Positions 18,618-28,453 of a stretch of 64,000 bases of DNA are shown piece after piece. A model generated the notes under the pieces. The model was given only the letters and a program-made list of their open reading frames with translations, was not told the DNA's origin and ran no database searches. The translations under genes and the position numbers were made by a program. The number at the start of each line of letters is the position of its first letter. The stretch's first letter is position 1. The stretch is taken from NCBI RefSeq assembly GCF_020525925.1, contig NZ_CP084876.1, forward strand, positions 2,666,001 through 2,730,000. The letters are read 5' to 3'. This DNA comes from Klebsiella quasipneumoniae subsp. quasipneumoniae. GTDB taxonomy: Bacteria; Pseudomonadota; Gammaproteobacteria; Enterobacterales; Enterobacteriaceae.

Positions 18618-18846
18618 CCAGGCCCGGCTCGCGGAACGCCGCGGGCCGCCGACACCGGCAAAAAACGAATCGGCAATTGACGACGATTCGGCTTCCGTGC
18701 CAACATCCCCTTCAGCGTCTGGCGACAGATGCAAGGACGGTGGCGGAAAACAACAGAGATCGCGCAACGATCCGGCCCGCCGCCGTAGTCCAATCCGAAT
18801 CACTGACCCACACGGTGAATTCCTGATTCTGGCGGGAAACACAGAC

Positions 18847-19137
18847 ATGCACCAAAGTTTTAATCAGCGCGTTCATTTCTATTACTGCGTCCTGGTCGCG
18901 CTGAAGATGCACGGAAAGTCGAAAAAGTCGGGCGGTATCAGAGGAAAGAACAACTTTCTGCTGAAATGGCTGCGCCGGGCGCAGGATAACAACATTTTCC
19001 CTCCCGATATCACCAGTGAAATCGAATGGCTGCGCGGGAAGATTATTCAGGCCGGCTACGATACCGATCTCGAGCCGATGCTGGATTTTGTTTACGCCAC
19101 CGCCAGCCGCGCCGAAGCGCTCAAGAACGCCGAATAA
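18847..19137 (+). CDS. Short DUF2913-like hypothetical protein
   Basis: A 96-residue charged, alpha-helical protein starting MHQSFNQRVHFYYC. The arrangement of an N-terminal helix, NNFLLKWLRRAQ and EIEWLRGKIIQAGY recalls the DUF2913 family, whose members are about twice as long, so this may be a truncated relative. The weak GGGA upstream and the lack of a neighbour in the same orientation leave its expression uncertain. The same frame extends upstream to an ATG at 18697, but that part is low-complexity and probably non-coding. Function unknown. Confidence 0.5.
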   Translation: MHQSFNQRVHFYYCVLVALKMHGKSKKSGGIRGKNNFLLKWLRRAQDNNIFPPDITSEIEWLRGKIIQAGYDTDLEPMLDFVYATASRAEALKNAE

Positions 19138-19343
19138 GCCACTGCGCCCGCTGCGGGCGCAGATGCTGCCCAATCCGCTTACTCCCTGACAATGTGTCCA
19201 TCACGCACGGGATAGCCTGCTGAGGTTATTTTATCGGTGACACTGTCACGCAAGGCAGATGCTGCAGTGGATCATTTCCCCCTGACAGGCGGCCCCGGGC
19301 GTTCTATGCTTTGCCCTGTCTCCCTTACACAGGACAACGCCCG

Positions 19344-20105
19344 ATGGCCGACTGGAACCCTTCGCTGTATCTGCAGTTTGACGCTGAGCGCACCCGCCCG
19401 GCGGCTGACCTGCTTTCCCGTATCGCTCACCTGCAGGTCGAGAGCGTCGTTGACCTTGGCTGCGGGCCGGGCAACAGTACCCGCCTGCTGCGTGCCGCCT
19501 GGCCGCTGGCGGCGATCGTCGGTATCGATAACTCCCCGGCCATGCTGGACCAGGCGACGCAGGCCTTACCTGACTGTGAGTTTATCGAGGCCGATATCGC
19601 CAGCTGGCGGCCTGCGCAACCGCCGGACGTGATCTATGCCAACGCCTCGCTGCAGTGGCTGGCGGATCATGAGACGCTGTTTCCGCATCTGGTTAACCAG
19701 CTGGCGGAGAACGGTACGCTGGCGGTGCAGATGCCGGATAACTGGCAGGAGCCCTCCCATACTCTGATGCGTCAGGTCGCCAGCGAGCTGGGATTACCGG
19801 ACCGTGGTCGCCAGCCCTTGCTTCCGCCGGACGCCTGGTACGATCTGCTCACCCGTCAGGGCTGTGAAGTTGATATCTGGCGCACCACCTATTTTCATCC
19901 GCTCGCTTCCCATCAGGCGATCGTCGACTGGCTGCAGGGCACCGGACTGCGACCTTATCTGACGGGCCTCGATGAACCGGCCAGGAGCGCCTTTCTGACC
20001 CGCTATTTGGCATTGCTGGCCGACCACTATCCGTTACAGTGTAACGGAATGGTGCTTCTGCGCTTCCCGCGTCTGTTTATCGTGGCGCGAAAAAGAGCCG
20101 CCTGA
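19344..20105 (+). CDS. tam: Trans-aconitate 2-methyltransferase
   Basis: SAM-dependent enzyme that monomethylates trans-aconitate, a spontaneous isomer of the TCA intermediate that inhibits aconitase. At 253 residues it has the usual length. Motif [13 protein letters not shown] is at residues 36-47 and the D-N-S-P-A-M-L segment of motif II follows. [12 protein letters not shown] is the family N-terminus, so ATG 19344 was chosen over an upstream ATG at 19311. In E. coli tam also lies just before uxaB, with yneE between; yneE is absent here. Confidence 0.9.
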   Translation: MADWNPSLYLQFDAERTRPAADLLSRIAHLQVESVVDLGCGPGNSTRLLRAAWPLAAIVGIDNSPAMLDQATQALPDCEFIEADIASWRPAQPPDVIYANASLQWLADHETLFPHLVNQLAENGTLAVQMPDNWQEPSHTLMRQVASELGLPDRGRQPLLPPDAWYDLLTRQGCEVDIWRTTYFHPLASHQAIVDWLQGTGLRPYLTGLDEPARSAFLTRYLALLADHYPLQCNGMVLLRFPRLFIVARKRAA

Positions 20106-20267
20106 CGGTTGGCCTGAGTAAGTCGTAAAACATAACCAACACAAAAATAAGAGCGGGCCAGCTGACCATCCTGATTTTCAGGATTAACTATCCTGAAGAT
20201 TGCGATATTCAACACATTCCTCAGCGTGCGACAGTGACGACCACTTCAACCTGTAACGGGAGTCACT

Positions 20268-20588
20268 ATGCATACCCCCTCTGTCGATCGCCACACGCTG
20301 GCCGCCATTGCGCCAAAACTGGCCGAACTGACCGAAACGGTGCTGTTTGGCGATATCTGGGCGCGCAGCGAGCTGTCGCTCCGCGAACGCAGCTTAATCA
20401 CCCTCTCCGCCCTGACGGCGCTGGGCAAAACGGAACAACTGCCCTGGCATATCGCCTACGGCTATCAAAATGGCCTGAGCCAGGAGGAGATGGTCGAATT
20501 GTTTACCCACCTGGCGTTTTACGCCGGCTGGCCGGCGGCGGCCAGCGCCCTGACCTGCCTGAACGCGCAGGAGGCGCCATGCCTCTGA
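20268..20588 (+). CDS. Carboxymuconolactone-decarboxylase-family protein
   Basis: A 106-residue all-alpha protein with the CMD pattern FGDIWARSELSLRERSLITL, LGKTEQLPWHIAYG and HLAFYAGWPAA. It lacks the CxxC redox pair of AhpD-type members, so peroxidase activity is unlikely and it belongs with the decarboxylase-like branch. It overlaps the tautomerase gene by 10 bp, marking a two-gene operon. Substrate is unknown. Confidence 0.82.
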   Translation: MHTPSVDRHTLAAIAPKLAELTETVLFGDIWARSELSLRERSLITLSALTALGKTEQLPWHIAYGYQNGLSQEEMVELFTHLAFYAGWPAAASALTCLNAQEAPCL

Positions 20589-20959
20589 CGCGTATTTCGC
20601 TTGGCGCGGCCTGGCGTCCCGCGGAGTTTGCTCAACTGTCGGCGCTATTCCATGAATGCCTGGTGGCGGAGTTTGACGTGCCGCCCGCGGACAAATTTCA
20701 GTTTATCGAGCAGACCGCCGACGGACAGCGCATTTACGACCCGCATTATCTCAGCGGCGGGCGCAGCGCCCGCTTCGTGCTGTTTCATATTTTCGCCGGG
20801 AAGCCGCGCCGCCGGGCGCAGAAACAGGGGCTCTACCGTCGGCTGTGCGCGCGGTTAGCCGATGAGATGGCGGTCAGCCCGCAGGACGTGATGGTGGTGA
20901 TCCAGTTTAACCAGCTGGAGGACTGGAGTTTCAGCGCCGGCATAATGGCGGGTGAATAA
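20579..20959 (+). CDS. Tautomerase-family protein with N-terminal proline
   Basis: A 126-residue protein starting Met-Pro-Leu-Thr, so Pro1 would be exposed after methionine removal and act as catalytic base as in 4-oxalocrotonate tautomerase and MIF-type enzymes. The YDPHYLSGGRSARFV core and the VMVVIQFNQLEDWSF end fit the longer proteobacterial tautomerases. Coupled to the CMD gene by overlap. The pair suggests a small ring-cleavage or quinone-related pathway; the natural substrate cannot be stated. Confidence 0.78.
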   Translation: MPLTRISLGAAWRPAEFAQLSALFHECLVAEFDVPPADKFQFIEQTADGQRIYDPHYLSGGRSARFVLFHIFAGKPRRRAQKQGLYRRLCARLADEMAVSPQDVMVVIQFNQLEDWSFSAGIMAGE

Positions 20960-21004
20960 GACAGGCGGCGCCTGCAGGGCGCCGCGATTCAGGCTATTTT
21001 GTTG

Positions 21005-21103
21005 CTACCAGGCGAGATGATGCACCAGTGACAGATCCCAGGCCGTCGCCAAGAGCGAAAGAAACATTATCAGATTGACCACTGTTTCGAGACGTTTTTC
21101 CAT
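21005..21103 (-). CDS. Candidate 32-residue membrane peptide
   Basis: A short leftward frame starts at ATG 21103, preceded by the ribosome-binding sequence AGGAG eight bases upstream, and stops at TAG 21005-21007. The product has a charged start (MEKRLETVV), one hydrophobic stretch (NLIMFLSLLATAW) long enough to span the membrane, and a short polar tail ending HHLAW. The good ribosome-binding site and one-helix architecture are typical of the small inner-membrane proteins found in enterobacteria. It lies about 65 bp downstream of the GNAT gene on the same strand. No known family was recognised. Confidence 0.5.
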   Translation of the reverse strand: MEKRLETVVNLIMFLSLLATAWDLSLVHHLAW

Positions 21104-21167
21104 CGTTGCTTCTCCTGAGCCTGTTTCCCCTGTTATAGCGGGAAAAGCTTAACAACATCTTATCGCT

Positions 21168-21614
21168 TCAGGAGTCGAGGGTGATCCTGTAGCGCACATA
21201 ATCGTCAGCCGGGGTGAATTCATCATACAGGTGGCGGGCGGGATTATCACGGCGAGTATGCCAGTACAGACGTGACCAGCCTTTCTCAGCCCCTTCGGTT
21301 TGCAGCGACTTAATCAGCGTTCTGGCAATGCCTTGTCCGCGGAAGGCAGGATCGACGAACAGATCCTCCAGATAGCAGATCGGCGTGGTGACCCAGGTGC
21401 CTTCGTGCAGAATGCAGATAGCGAACCCCACCACGGTATCATCCACCACCGCGACTCTGCCCAGCACCGGTGAGTTCACCTCCAGCATCCGCTGCCAGGT
21501 GCATTCGGTCACCTCTTCCGGTTGCGGGCTGCCGTAGAAGCGGGTATAGCCTTCCCAGAGCTGAAGCCATTCGGCTTTGTCATGCGGCCGAACTTCCCGG
21601 ATATCGATGACCAT
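21168..21614 (-). CDS. GNAT-family N-acetyltransferase
   Basis: A 148-residue acyl-CoA-dependent acetyltransferase. The acetyl-CoA-binding motif is DPAFRGQGIARTLIKSL near residues 86-102, after the YLEDLFV strand; WSRLYWHTRRDN follows. The pattern resembles diamine/small-amine acetyltransferase-like GNATs, but the acceptor is unknown. Start ATG 21614 (MVIDIREVRP) is the usual family start. Confidence 0.8.
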   Translation of the reverse strand: MVIDIREVRPHDKAEWLQLWEGYTRFYGSPQPEEVTECTWQRMLEVNSPVLGRVAVVDDTVVGFAICILHEGTWVTTPICYLEDLFVDPAFRGQGIARTLIKSLQTEGAEKGWSRLYWHTRRDNPARHLYDEFTPADDYVRYRITLDS

Positions 21615-21842
21615 GCGAGTTTCCTTACAGATGAATGAATTAGCCTGCGAACATTGGCAGGAAATATGTGATATGTGTTAAGGCCATTATTTTCCTGCGC
21701 AGGTATTTGTTCAAGCGGCTTAACCACAATTCTCCCCCTGCGCAGGGCGATTTGGCACTAAAAAGCCTTTTGCAGCGGGGCTGCCGACCGGCTAAATCTG
21801 GTTAATAAAAAAGTATGTTGTAACTAATTCGATTGCGATTAA

Positions 21843-21860
21843 ACCCGGCCGCAGCCGGGT
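21843..21860 (-). terminator. Hairpin downstream of uxaB
   Basis: ACCCGGC and GCCGGGT form a perfect 7-bp stem around a 4-base loop, 15 bp after the uxaB stop. On the leftward strand it is followed by TTTAATC, a weak uridine run, so termination is plausible but may be partial. Confidence 0.55.
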
Positions 21861-21875
21861 GAATAGACTCCGCTA

Positions 21876-23327
21876 TCAGCAGAGCGGCCTGACGGCGTCG
21901 CGCATACCGCGGGTCAGGATAGCGTCAAGGTCAGCGGCGACCTGCTCCACCAGGCCGGGGATCTGGCTGAGATCCTGCTCCCAGTGGGACTCCACGCTGA
22001 GCACAGCGGAAACCAGCTCGCGGGTGCATATCTGGCCGTCACGATGGCGGGCCCAAAGCGTCTGGTAGCGCGTCAGCCATTCCGCATCATCCTGTACCGG
22101 ATAGCTTGTCCCCTCCCGCTCTCCCCGGTAGAAGGCGATCAGCGCCGCCAGGGCGAAGGTCAGGCGCGGCGGCAGCGCGCCATGCGCCTTCTGCCCTGCC
22201 AGCAGCTGCGGCAGAATGCGGGTGCGGTATTTGGTCATGCCGTTGAGAGCGATCGAGAGCAGCTGATGTTTGATATAGGGATTACGGAAGCGCCCGGTCA
22301 CGGCGCTGGCGAATGACACCAGCTCATCGCGCGGCAGATCCAGCACCGGAATAATCTCGTCATAAATCGCCTTTTCGACAAACGCGCAAATTTCCGCATC
22401 GTTCATCGCATCGCCGACGGTGTCGATCCCGGCCTGGAAGGCCACCGGCACCAGGGCGGTGTGCGCCCCGTTGAGGATCGCCACTTTGCGCTCTTTATAG
22501 GGCTTGATATCGTCCACGATGCGCACATTGAGCGGCAGCTTATCGAGTCGCAGCTCGCTGGCTAATGAGGCGGGCCCCTGAATAACGAACAGATAAAAGT
22601 GCTCGGCAGTATCGAGGAAAGCGTCCTGATAGCCGGTTTGCGCCTGCAGAGCCGCCACTTCATCGCGCGGGTAGCCGGTCACTATGCGATCCACCAGCGT
22701 GGAACAGAAGGTATTTGCCGACGTCAGCCAGTTGATAAAGGCCTGCGGCAGCTGCCACTCGGAGGCATAGCGCAGCACCAGCGTCTGCAACGCCTCGCCG
22801 TTATAATCGATCAGTTCGCAGGGGATGATCACCCATCCCTTATCGGCTGCGCCGGCAAAATGCTGGTAGCGTTCAAACAGCAGGCGGGTCAGTTTTGCCG
22901 GATAGCTTACCGGCGGCGCGTCATCAAACCGATCCCCGGCATGGTAGCTGATGCCCGCCTCAGTGGTATTGGAAAAGACAAACCGTATCTGGGGGTTATG
23001 CGCCAGACGTAAAAAAGCGTCGTAGTCAGCGTAAGCGCTGATTTCCCGATTGACCGAGCGGATCAGCCGCGCGTCGCTCACCGCTTCGCCCTGCTCGTTG
23101 AGACCGCGAATGATGGTGGTATAGAGGCCGTCCTGGGTATTCAGGGAGGGGGGGAAATCGGTGGCGATAGGACGAACGACCACGATGCCAGCATTCAGGT
23201 CGGTATGCGTGTTGAGCAGGTCAATCTGCCAGTCAACGAATGCGCGCAGGAAGTTACCTTCTCCAAACTGGATGATACGGTCAGGGTACTGCGCGCCGGG
23301 GAAATCACGACGGTTTAACGTTTTCAC
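21876..23327 (-). CDS. uxaB: Tagaturonate reductase
   Basis: NADH-dependent reduction of D-tagaturonate to D-altronate in galacturonate catabolism (cytoplasm). The 483-residue protein is near-collinear with E. coli Uxa[16 protein letters not shown] at the start, [19 protein letters not shown] as nucleotide-binding loop, [20 protein letters not shown] with the catalytic lysine, and REELVs-like [18 protein letters not shown]. The start codon is GTG at 23327 with GAGGGAA upstream. The stand-alone gene lies between tam-region genes and dgcF as in E. coli. Confidence 0.95.
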   Translation of the reverse strand: MKTLNRRDFPGAQYPDRIIQFGEGNFLRAFVDWQIDLLNTHTDLNAGIVVVRPIATDFPPSLNTQDGLYTTIIRGLNEQGEAVSDARLIRSVNREISAYADYDAFLRLAHNPQIRFVFSNTTEAGISYHAGDRFDDAPPVSYPAKLTRLLFERYQHFAGAADKGWVIIPCELIDYNGEALQTLVLRYASEWQLPQAFINWLTSANTFCSTLVDRIVTGYPRDEVAALQAQTGYQDAFLDTAEHFYLFVIQGPASLASELRLDKLPLNVRIVDDIKPYKERKVAILNGAHTALVPVAFQAGIDTVGDAMNDAEICAFVEKAIYDEIIPVLDLPRDELVSFASAVTGRFRNPYIKHQLLSIALNGMTKYRTRILPQLLAGQKAHGALPPRLTFALAALIAFYRGEREGTSYPVQDDAEWLTRYQTLWARHRDGQICTRELVSAVLSVESHWEQDLSQIPGLVEQVAADLDAILTRGMRDAVRPLC

Positions 23328-23365
23328 AATGGGTTCCCTCTAAGAGTAGTCATACAACCTGAGTA

Positions 23366-23376
23366 ATTGGTCCAAT
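23366..23376. promoter_or_regulatory. Possible ExuR/UxuR-type operator before uxaB
   Basis: ATTGG-T-CCAAT is an inverted repeat 39 bp upstream of the uxaB GTG. ExuR/UxuR sites have ATTGG and CCAAT half sites too, but with about four bases between them, so spacing here is shorter than expected. Galacturonate-responsive repression is known for uxaB in E. coli. Confidence 0.35.
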
Positions 23377-23440
23377 AACTTATCAGGTTTTACTACCAGT
23401 GAAACCCTGTTTTGATCAAAGGATTCTGTAATAACCGCCG

Positions 23441-23971
23441 TCAGGGAAGAAACTTATAGAACAGTGAAGTGGCGGTCATCGCACCGTCAGGCATCAGCGC
23501 ATAGCGCGGAATTTCGCCCACTTTTTCCCAGCCACAGCGGACATAGAACTGTTCCGCCCCGCTGCCGGTCGCCGTGTCCAGCACCAGCACCGTCTTACCT
23601 ACCCGCCGGGCGGTTTGCTCCAGCTCCGCCATCAGCGCGTTGGCAATCCCCAGGCGACGGGCATTTTGGTGAACCAAAAGTTTGGCCACGTCCGCACGAT
23701 GGGGCTGGTTTTCCGGTTGGCTGGTGATAAGTTGCACGGTGCCGACGGCACGTTCCTCAGCGTCAAGGGCGGCCAGCACGATGCGCTCCCCGGCCGCCAC
23801 GCTGTTGGCGACATGTTGCCAGAAGGTCGTCGCCGTCTGCTGACTGAAAGGCAGCATAAAGCTCACCGAGGCGCCGCCGTTCACGCAGCTCGCCAGGATA
23901 TCGCTTAATGCCGGAAGGTGATGAAGAATATCGTCGCGCGATAACGTGCGCAGTGAAAATGATGTGATCAT
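23441..23971 (-). CDS. GNAT-family N-acetyltransferase
   Basis: A 176-residue acetyltransferase with VAKLLVHQNARRLGIANALM as the acetyl-CoA pyrophosphate-binding region and FYVRCGWEKVGEIPRYALM at the C-terminus. This is the arrangement of amino-acid or antibiotic-modifying GNATs. AAGGAG lies seven bases before ATG 23971. Acceptor unknown; an inserted gene relative to the E. coli uxaB-dgcF order. Confidence 0.8.
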   Translation of the reverse strand: MITSFSLRTLSRDDILHHLPALSDILASCVNGGASVSFMLPFSQQTATTFWQHVANSVAAGERIVLAALDAEERAVGTVQLITSQPENQPHRADVAKLLVHQNARRLGIANALMAELEQTARRVGKTVLVLDTATGSGAEQFYVRCGWEKVGEIPRYALMPDGAMTATSLFYKFLP

Positions 23972-24047
23972 AATAGCTCCTTGTTTTTGACCACATCACT
24001 ATATTTTAACCAAGCATTAACACAAGCATAACACTTATAGGATTTTC

Positions 24048-25472
24048 TTATGGTGCGCTTTCCGTCAGCGTCGGCATACAGATGCGGTTACGGCCTGTCT
24101 GTTTGGCTTTGACCATTTCATCGTCCGCCGCCAGCAGCAGCTGGTTAAACAGCTCGGTAATACGGGCCTGGCCCACCTCGCGTGTCTCCAGTCCCATACT
24201 GATGGTCAGGTGGATCGGGTTATGTCCCCAACCGAAAGCTTGCGACTCTACGCCGTGGCGGATCTTCTCCGCCAGTAGATAACCCTGCTGGGTGCTGTCG
24301 ACCACGGCGGCGACCGCAAACTCCTCGCCGCCGATACGGGCGACCATACCCTGCTCGCCCACCAGTTGCCTGACCTGCTGGGCAAACTGAGTCAGTACGC
24401 AATCTCCGCCCTCATGGCCCAGGGCATCGTTCACCCTTTTGAAGCCATCGATGTCCAGCACCATCACCGTCAGCAGTTTACCGGCCGGCAAGGCCTGACG
24501 TTTCAGCGCCTCGCTCAGCCCGGAACGGGAATAGACCCGGGTCTGGAAATCAAAATCAGCGCGCAGGGCCAGCTGTTTCACCAGCATGTTGATCGCCTCG
24601 ACGCTGGAGGCGACGATCACCGGGCTTATCAGCATCGCCGCGATCCCCAGGCGAGTGGAGAACAGCTGCCACGGCTGCATTCGCGTATCCGGCGAAAAGT
24701 GAATTAACGAGTTGGCCACCAGCAGTATCTCGCCGATGCCGGTGAGAAAGGTCAACAGGCAGGTCAGCGGCAGCGGATAGCGCACGGCGCACCAGATCAG
24801 GGCCGGTAACGGGAAGGTAATACTGCCGGCGCCGCCCACCGCCACGCCGAGGGCAATCGACAGCACCAGCGCCAGCGCGGGCAGCAGCTGGCGAAAGCGA
24901 AAACCGCTTAACGCGGAGGGCAGCGTCAGGGTCAGAATAAACGGCAGAATAAGCACCGCCGTCGAGAACTGCTCGCTAAACCAGTCCGCCAGCTGGGGAA
25001 TAAAGGTGGCGCGCTCGACGTCCACCGACCCCAACGCGCCGACCGCTGCGCACAGCAGCGCGGCTAACAGACAGAAACAGAATAAATTAAGCGCGTTAAT
25101 CGGGCCGGGCATCGAGTCGGCGCGTCGTTTATCCCACAGCACCAGCTGCGCCAGGGTCACAATAAAGACAATATTGGAGAAGTTAATCAGCAATGAGGCA
25201 AAGCCCATTCCCCAGCGCGAGGTTAATCCGTCATAGACCAGCATTGCCGCAAAGCAGACGGCATAAAAATAGCTGCGATTAAGCCATACGTAGCGCGCAA
25301 AGATCCCGGCCATCACTGCGTTGAGCGGCCAGAAGAAAGAGAGCTCCTGCACCAGACGCAACATCGCGCCCAGAAAATGCAGCAATAGCGTTAACGTAAA
25401 TAAGACCAGTGCATCGCGCACGGGTTGTTCTTCACGAAACAGCGTAAATGACCGAATCGACAGTGAAGACAT
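24048..25472 (-). CDS. dgcF: Membrane diguanylate cyclase DgcF
   Basis: Makes cyclic di-GMP from two GTP. Residues 1-310 contain eight to nine membrane segments (MASE-type sensor), and the C-terminal GGDEF domain has the active-site loop RIGGEEF near residue 395 and ISMGLE. No RxxD inhibitory site is seen at the usual place before the loop (the sequence there is GEQGMVA), so product inhibition may be absent. The location between uxaB and yneG equals that of E. coli dgcF (yneF). The sensed signal is unknown. Confidence 0.85.
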   Translation of the reverse strand: MSSLSIRSFTLFREEQPVRDALVLFTLTLLLHFLGAMLRLVQELSFFWPLNAVMAGIFARYVWLNRSYFYAVCFAAMLVYDGLTSRWGMGFASLLINFSNIVFIVTLAQLVLWDKRRADSMPGPINALNLFCFCLLAALLCAAVGALGSVDVERATFIPQLADWFSEQFSTAVLILPFILTLTLPSALSGFRFRQLLPALALVLSIALGVAVGGAGSITFPLPALIWCAVRYPLPLTCLLTFLTGIGEILLVANSLIHFSPDTRMQPWQLFSTRLGIAAMLISPVIVASSVEAINMLVKQLALRADFDFQTRVYSRSGLSEALKRQALPAGKLLTVMVLDIDGFKRVNDALGHEGGDCVLTQFAQQVRQLVGEQGMVARIGGEEFAVAAVVDSTQQGYLLAEKIRHGVESQAFGWGHNPIHLTISMGLETREVGQARITELFNQLLLAADDEMVKAKQTGRNRICMPTLTESAP

Positions 25473-25586
25473 TCAGTAATTATCCGTCTAATTGTTTCAG
25501 GCAATTATTATGTTAATAGTTAGTTAGCGGATTATCATAACATGAGAATATTTATCAGGCATACTCCGGCGCCGATCAAATGCAAA

Positions 25587-25955
25587 TTAGCGCACAGACG
25601 GGCCGTTCATCTGCAGCACCAGCCAGCGGTGGATCACCTGCACAATATAGCGCTGCTCCTGCTCGCTCAGCGCGCGGCCGTAGGGAATGGCGTGCCATTT
25701 TTCCAGGCAGCCGCGACAGCAGGTGGCGGTCGCGTGCTGGGCGATAAACACCGGGTGACCGCGCATCGGCGTCTGCTTGCCATCATTGGCCGGCGCGGCG
25801 GACGCCAGCCGCTGACGGATAAAATCGGCGGCATGCTGGTCGATGACCTCCGGCCCTTTATCGAGGCAATATTGCCGCTCTTTCATTCCCAGCCGGAAGC
25901 GTGAACGAAACGTCGAACGCGCCAGGCGAGCAAACAAGCGATCCTGATCGACCAT
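25587..25955 (-). CDS. yneG: DUF4186 protein YneG
   Basis: A 122-residue cytoplasmic protein with a HATATCCRGCLEKWHAIP segment, whose cysteines and histidine could bind a metal, and the YIVQVIHRWL helix near the end. Its ATG (25955) overlaps the glsB stop by one base (TGATG), and the order glsB-yneG-dgcF matches E. coli. No function is known for the family. Confidence 0.85.
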   Translation of the reverse strand: MVDQDRLFARLARSTFRSRFRLGMKERQYCLDKGPEVIDQHAADFIRQRLASAAPANDGKQTPMRGHPVFIAQHATATCCRGCLEKWHAIPYGRALSEQEQRYIVQVIHRWLVLQMNGPSVR

Positions 25956-26881
25956 CAGAACACCGACCTCCCCAGCCGCTGAGTCAGTTTCTCCAGCAGC
26001 GCCACGCCGGCCAGGGAGTTCCCCGCCTCGTCAAGCTCCGGGCTCCAGACCGCGATCGCCATCTCCTGGGGCACAATCGCCACAATTCCGCCGCCGACGC
26101 CCGATTTCGCCGGCAGACCGACGCGCCAGGCAAACTCGCCGGCGTTCTGGTACATGCCGCTGGTCATCATCAGGGCATTCACCTGGCGGGACTGTATCGG
26201 CGCGATAACCGGCGTTTCGAGATGCGGGGCGATGCCGCGGTCGGCGAGAAACAGAAAGGTTCGCGCCAGCTCGACGCAGCTCATCTCCAGCGAACAGTAG
26301 TGGAAATAGTTCTGCAGCACGGTGGCGACATCATTATGGAAGTTGCCGAAGGATTTCATCAGCCAGGCGATGGCGGCGTTGCGCGCCGAATGCTCAAACT
26401 CAGAGCGGGCCACCAGCGGATCGTAGGCGATATCGGCCACGCCGCTCAGGCGGCGGACAATCTCCAGCATTCGCTGGCGCGGCGCGCTGAGCCGGCTCTG
26501 CAGCATGTCGCAGACAACCAGCGCCCCGGCGTTGATAAACGGGTTGCGCGGTTTGCCCTGCTCGATCTCGAGCTGCAGAAGCGAGTTAAAGGGCTGACCG
26601 GAGGGATCTTTCCCCACCCGCTGCCAGATCTCCTCTTCCTGATAGTGGTTCATGGCCACCACCAGACTCAATACCTTGGAGATCGACTGGATGGAGAATC
26701 GTTCATGGGCATCGCCGGCGGCAAAATGTTGCCCGTCCACCGTACAGATAGCGATGCCAAGCTTATCGCCGCTGACGCTGGCCAGCGCCGGAATATAATC
26801 CGCCACTTTACCGCGGCCAATCAGCGGCCTGATTTCTGCCAGAATGGCTTCCAGCATTGCGTTATTGATCACCGTCGCCAC
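25955..26881 (-). CDS. glsB: Glutaminase B
   Basis: Hydrolyses L-glutamine to glutamate and ammonia; serine-dependent beta-lactamase-like fold. The catalytic serine and lysine are in [15 protein letters not shown]. Other signature blocks are [35 protein letters not shown] and [15 protein letters not shown] chose the GTG at 26881 because AAGGAG is placed six bases upstream and the resulting 308 residues match family length; an upstream ATG at 26899 would add GKEPR. Located 80 bp after sad, likely one operon. Confidence 0.93.
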   Translation of the reverse strand: MATVINNAMLEAILAEIRPLIGRGKVADYIPALASVSGDKLGIAICTVDGQHFAAGDAHERFSIQSISKVLSLVVAMNHYQEEEIWQRVGKDPSGQPFNSLLQLEIEQGKPRNPFINAGALVVCDMLQSRLSAPRQRMLEIVRRLSGVADIAYDPLVARSEFEHSARNAAIAWLMKSFGNFHNDVATVLQNYFHYCSLEMSCVELARTFLFLADRGIAPHLETPVIAPIQSRQVNALMMTSGMYQNAGEFAWRVGLPAKSGVGGGIVAIVPQEMAIAVWSPELDEAGNSLAGVALLEKLTQRLGRSVF

Positions 26882-26961
26882 ACGCGGCTCCTTGCCCACC
26901 GTCGAATTTTGGTGGGCGAGTATAGCAGACGAGAACGACGGTCGTCAGGGGCAAACGCAGA

Positions 26962-28347
26962 TTAGCGACGGTCTTTCCAGACGGTCTGCGCATTGCAGAA
27001 CTCATGCAGGCCAAAATGCGACAGTTCGCGACCAAAACCGCTCTTCTTCACGCCGCCGAAAGCCACCCGGGCGTCGCTGGCGCAGTAGCCGTTAAGGAAG
27101 ACACCGCCGCACTCCAGCTCGCGGGCAAAGCGCTGGGCCTGCGCCTCGTCGGTGGTGTAGACCGTTGCCGACAGGCCAAATTCGCTGTCGTTAGCGAGGG
27201 CCAGCGCATGGTCTGCGTCACGGGCGGTGGTCAGGGTCGCGACCGGACCAAACAGCTCCTGGCGGAAGCCGGTCATGCCGGCGGTGACGTTGCCCAGGAC
27301 CGTTGGCGCATAGTAATTGCCCGCCCCTTCGATTTTTTCCGCCCCCAGCAGCAGGGTTGCGCCTTCATCGAGGGTCGCCGTTACCTGCTGGTGCAGTTCA
27401 TCGCGCAGATCGAATCGCGCCATCGGCCCGACGTAATTCTGCTCGTCGCGCGGATCGCCCATCTTCAGCGCCGCGACGGCGTCGACAAATTTGCGGGTGA
27501 AGGCCTCGGCAATGCCGGCTTCGAGGATAAAGCGCTTCGATGCGGCGCACACCTGGCCGCTGTTCTGATAGCGGCCGGTGACGGCGGCCTTCACCGCTTC
27601 ATCCAGATCGGCATCGTTCAAAACGATAAAGGGATCGGATCCCCCCAGCTCGAGCACGCATTTCTTCAACGCTGCGCCCGCCTGAGCGCCAATCGCTTTC
27701 CCGGCGCGGACGCTGCCGGTGACGGTCACCGCCGCGATGCGGTCGTCATTGATAATCTGCGAAACGCCGTCATTGGTGGCGTTGACCCAGCCAAACACGC
27801 CCTCCGGCAGGCCGGCGGCGGCAAAAATCTCGCCCAGCAGGCGGGCGCTGCCCATCACGTTCGGGGCGTGCTTCAGCAGGTAGCTGTTGCCGGCCAGCAG
27901 GATCGGCACCGCGCCGCGCAGCACCTGCCAGACCGGGAAGTTCCACGGCATCACCGCCAGAATGGCCCCCAGCGGACGATATTCGATCACCGCCTGGTTA
28001 TTTTCCACCAGGGTGGCTTCGGTCGCCAGCATCGCCGGGCCATGTTCGGCATACCAGTCGCAGAGATTGGCGGATTTCGCCACCTCGCCGCGAGCCTGAG
28101 CAATCGGTTTGCCCATCTCGAGAGTGATCGTCTGGGCCACCTCTTCACCGCGGGCGCGCAGCTCGGCCCCGATGCGGCGCAGCGCGTCGGCGCGTGCGGC
28201 GAGCGGCGTCTGACGCCACTGGCGATAGCCCGCCGCGGCGAGAGCGATAGCCGCGTCGACCTCGCTTTCGTTGGCCCACGGCAGCGAGGAGACCACCTCG
28301 CCGGTAGTCGGGTTGACGGAGACGGCGTGCGTTGCAGATAAATTCAT
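26962..28347 (-). CDS. sad: NAD+-dependent succinate-semialdehyde dehydrogenase Sad
   Basis: Oxidises succinate semialdehyde to succinate in GABA, putrescine or related catabolism. The 461-residue aldehyde dehydrogenase has catalytic glutamate in LELGGSDPFIVL and nucleophilic cysteine in GQVCAASKRF. The C-terminal block KKSGFGRELSHFGLHEF is nearly the same as in E. coli Sad (YneI). ATG 28347 was picked over 28407 since it gives the family N-terminus (MNLSATHAVSVNP) and has GAGAGA upstream. Divergent from ptrR, which likely controls it. Confidence 0.93.
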   Translation of the reverse strand: MNLSATHAVSVNPTTGEVVSSLPWANESEVDAAIALAAAGYRQWRQTPLAARADALRRIGAELRARGEEVAQTITLEMGKPIAQARGEVAKSANLCDWYAEHGPAMLATEATLVENNQAVIEYRPLGAILAVMPWNFPVWQVLRGAVPILLAGNSYLLKHAPNVMGSARLLGEIFAAAGLPEGVFGWVNATNDGVSQIINDDRIAAVTVTGSVRAGKAIGAQAGAALKKCVLELGGSDPFIVLNDADLDEAVKAAVTGRYQNSGQVCAASKRFILEAGIAEAFTRKFVDAVAALKMGDPRDEQNYVGPMARFDLRDELHQQVTATLDEGATLLLGAEKIEGAGNYYAPTVLGNVTAGMTGFRQELFGPVATLTTARDADHALALANDSEFGLSATVYTTDEAQAQRFARELECGGVFLNGYCASDARVAFGGVKKSGFGRELSHFGLHEFCNAQTVWKDRR

Positions 28348-28453
28348 CGTTATTCTCTCTCTCGTTGCTTGCGAAGTGAACGTATTCTGGCTTACCTTTC
28401 CATTCATTGAAAATGAATAATATTAAGCAACGCATTCACAAAAGAAGAATAGT

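Noticed and set aside
19233-19247. GGTGACACTGTCAC palindrome, seen again in the early part of ftrA (about 54612)
   Set aside because: Two copies only, one inside coding sequence and no common context; could be chance.
27004-28341. 445-codon rightward frame opposite sad
   Set aside because: Shadow of a well-recognised aldehyde dehydrogenase gene; no family features or ribosome-binding site.
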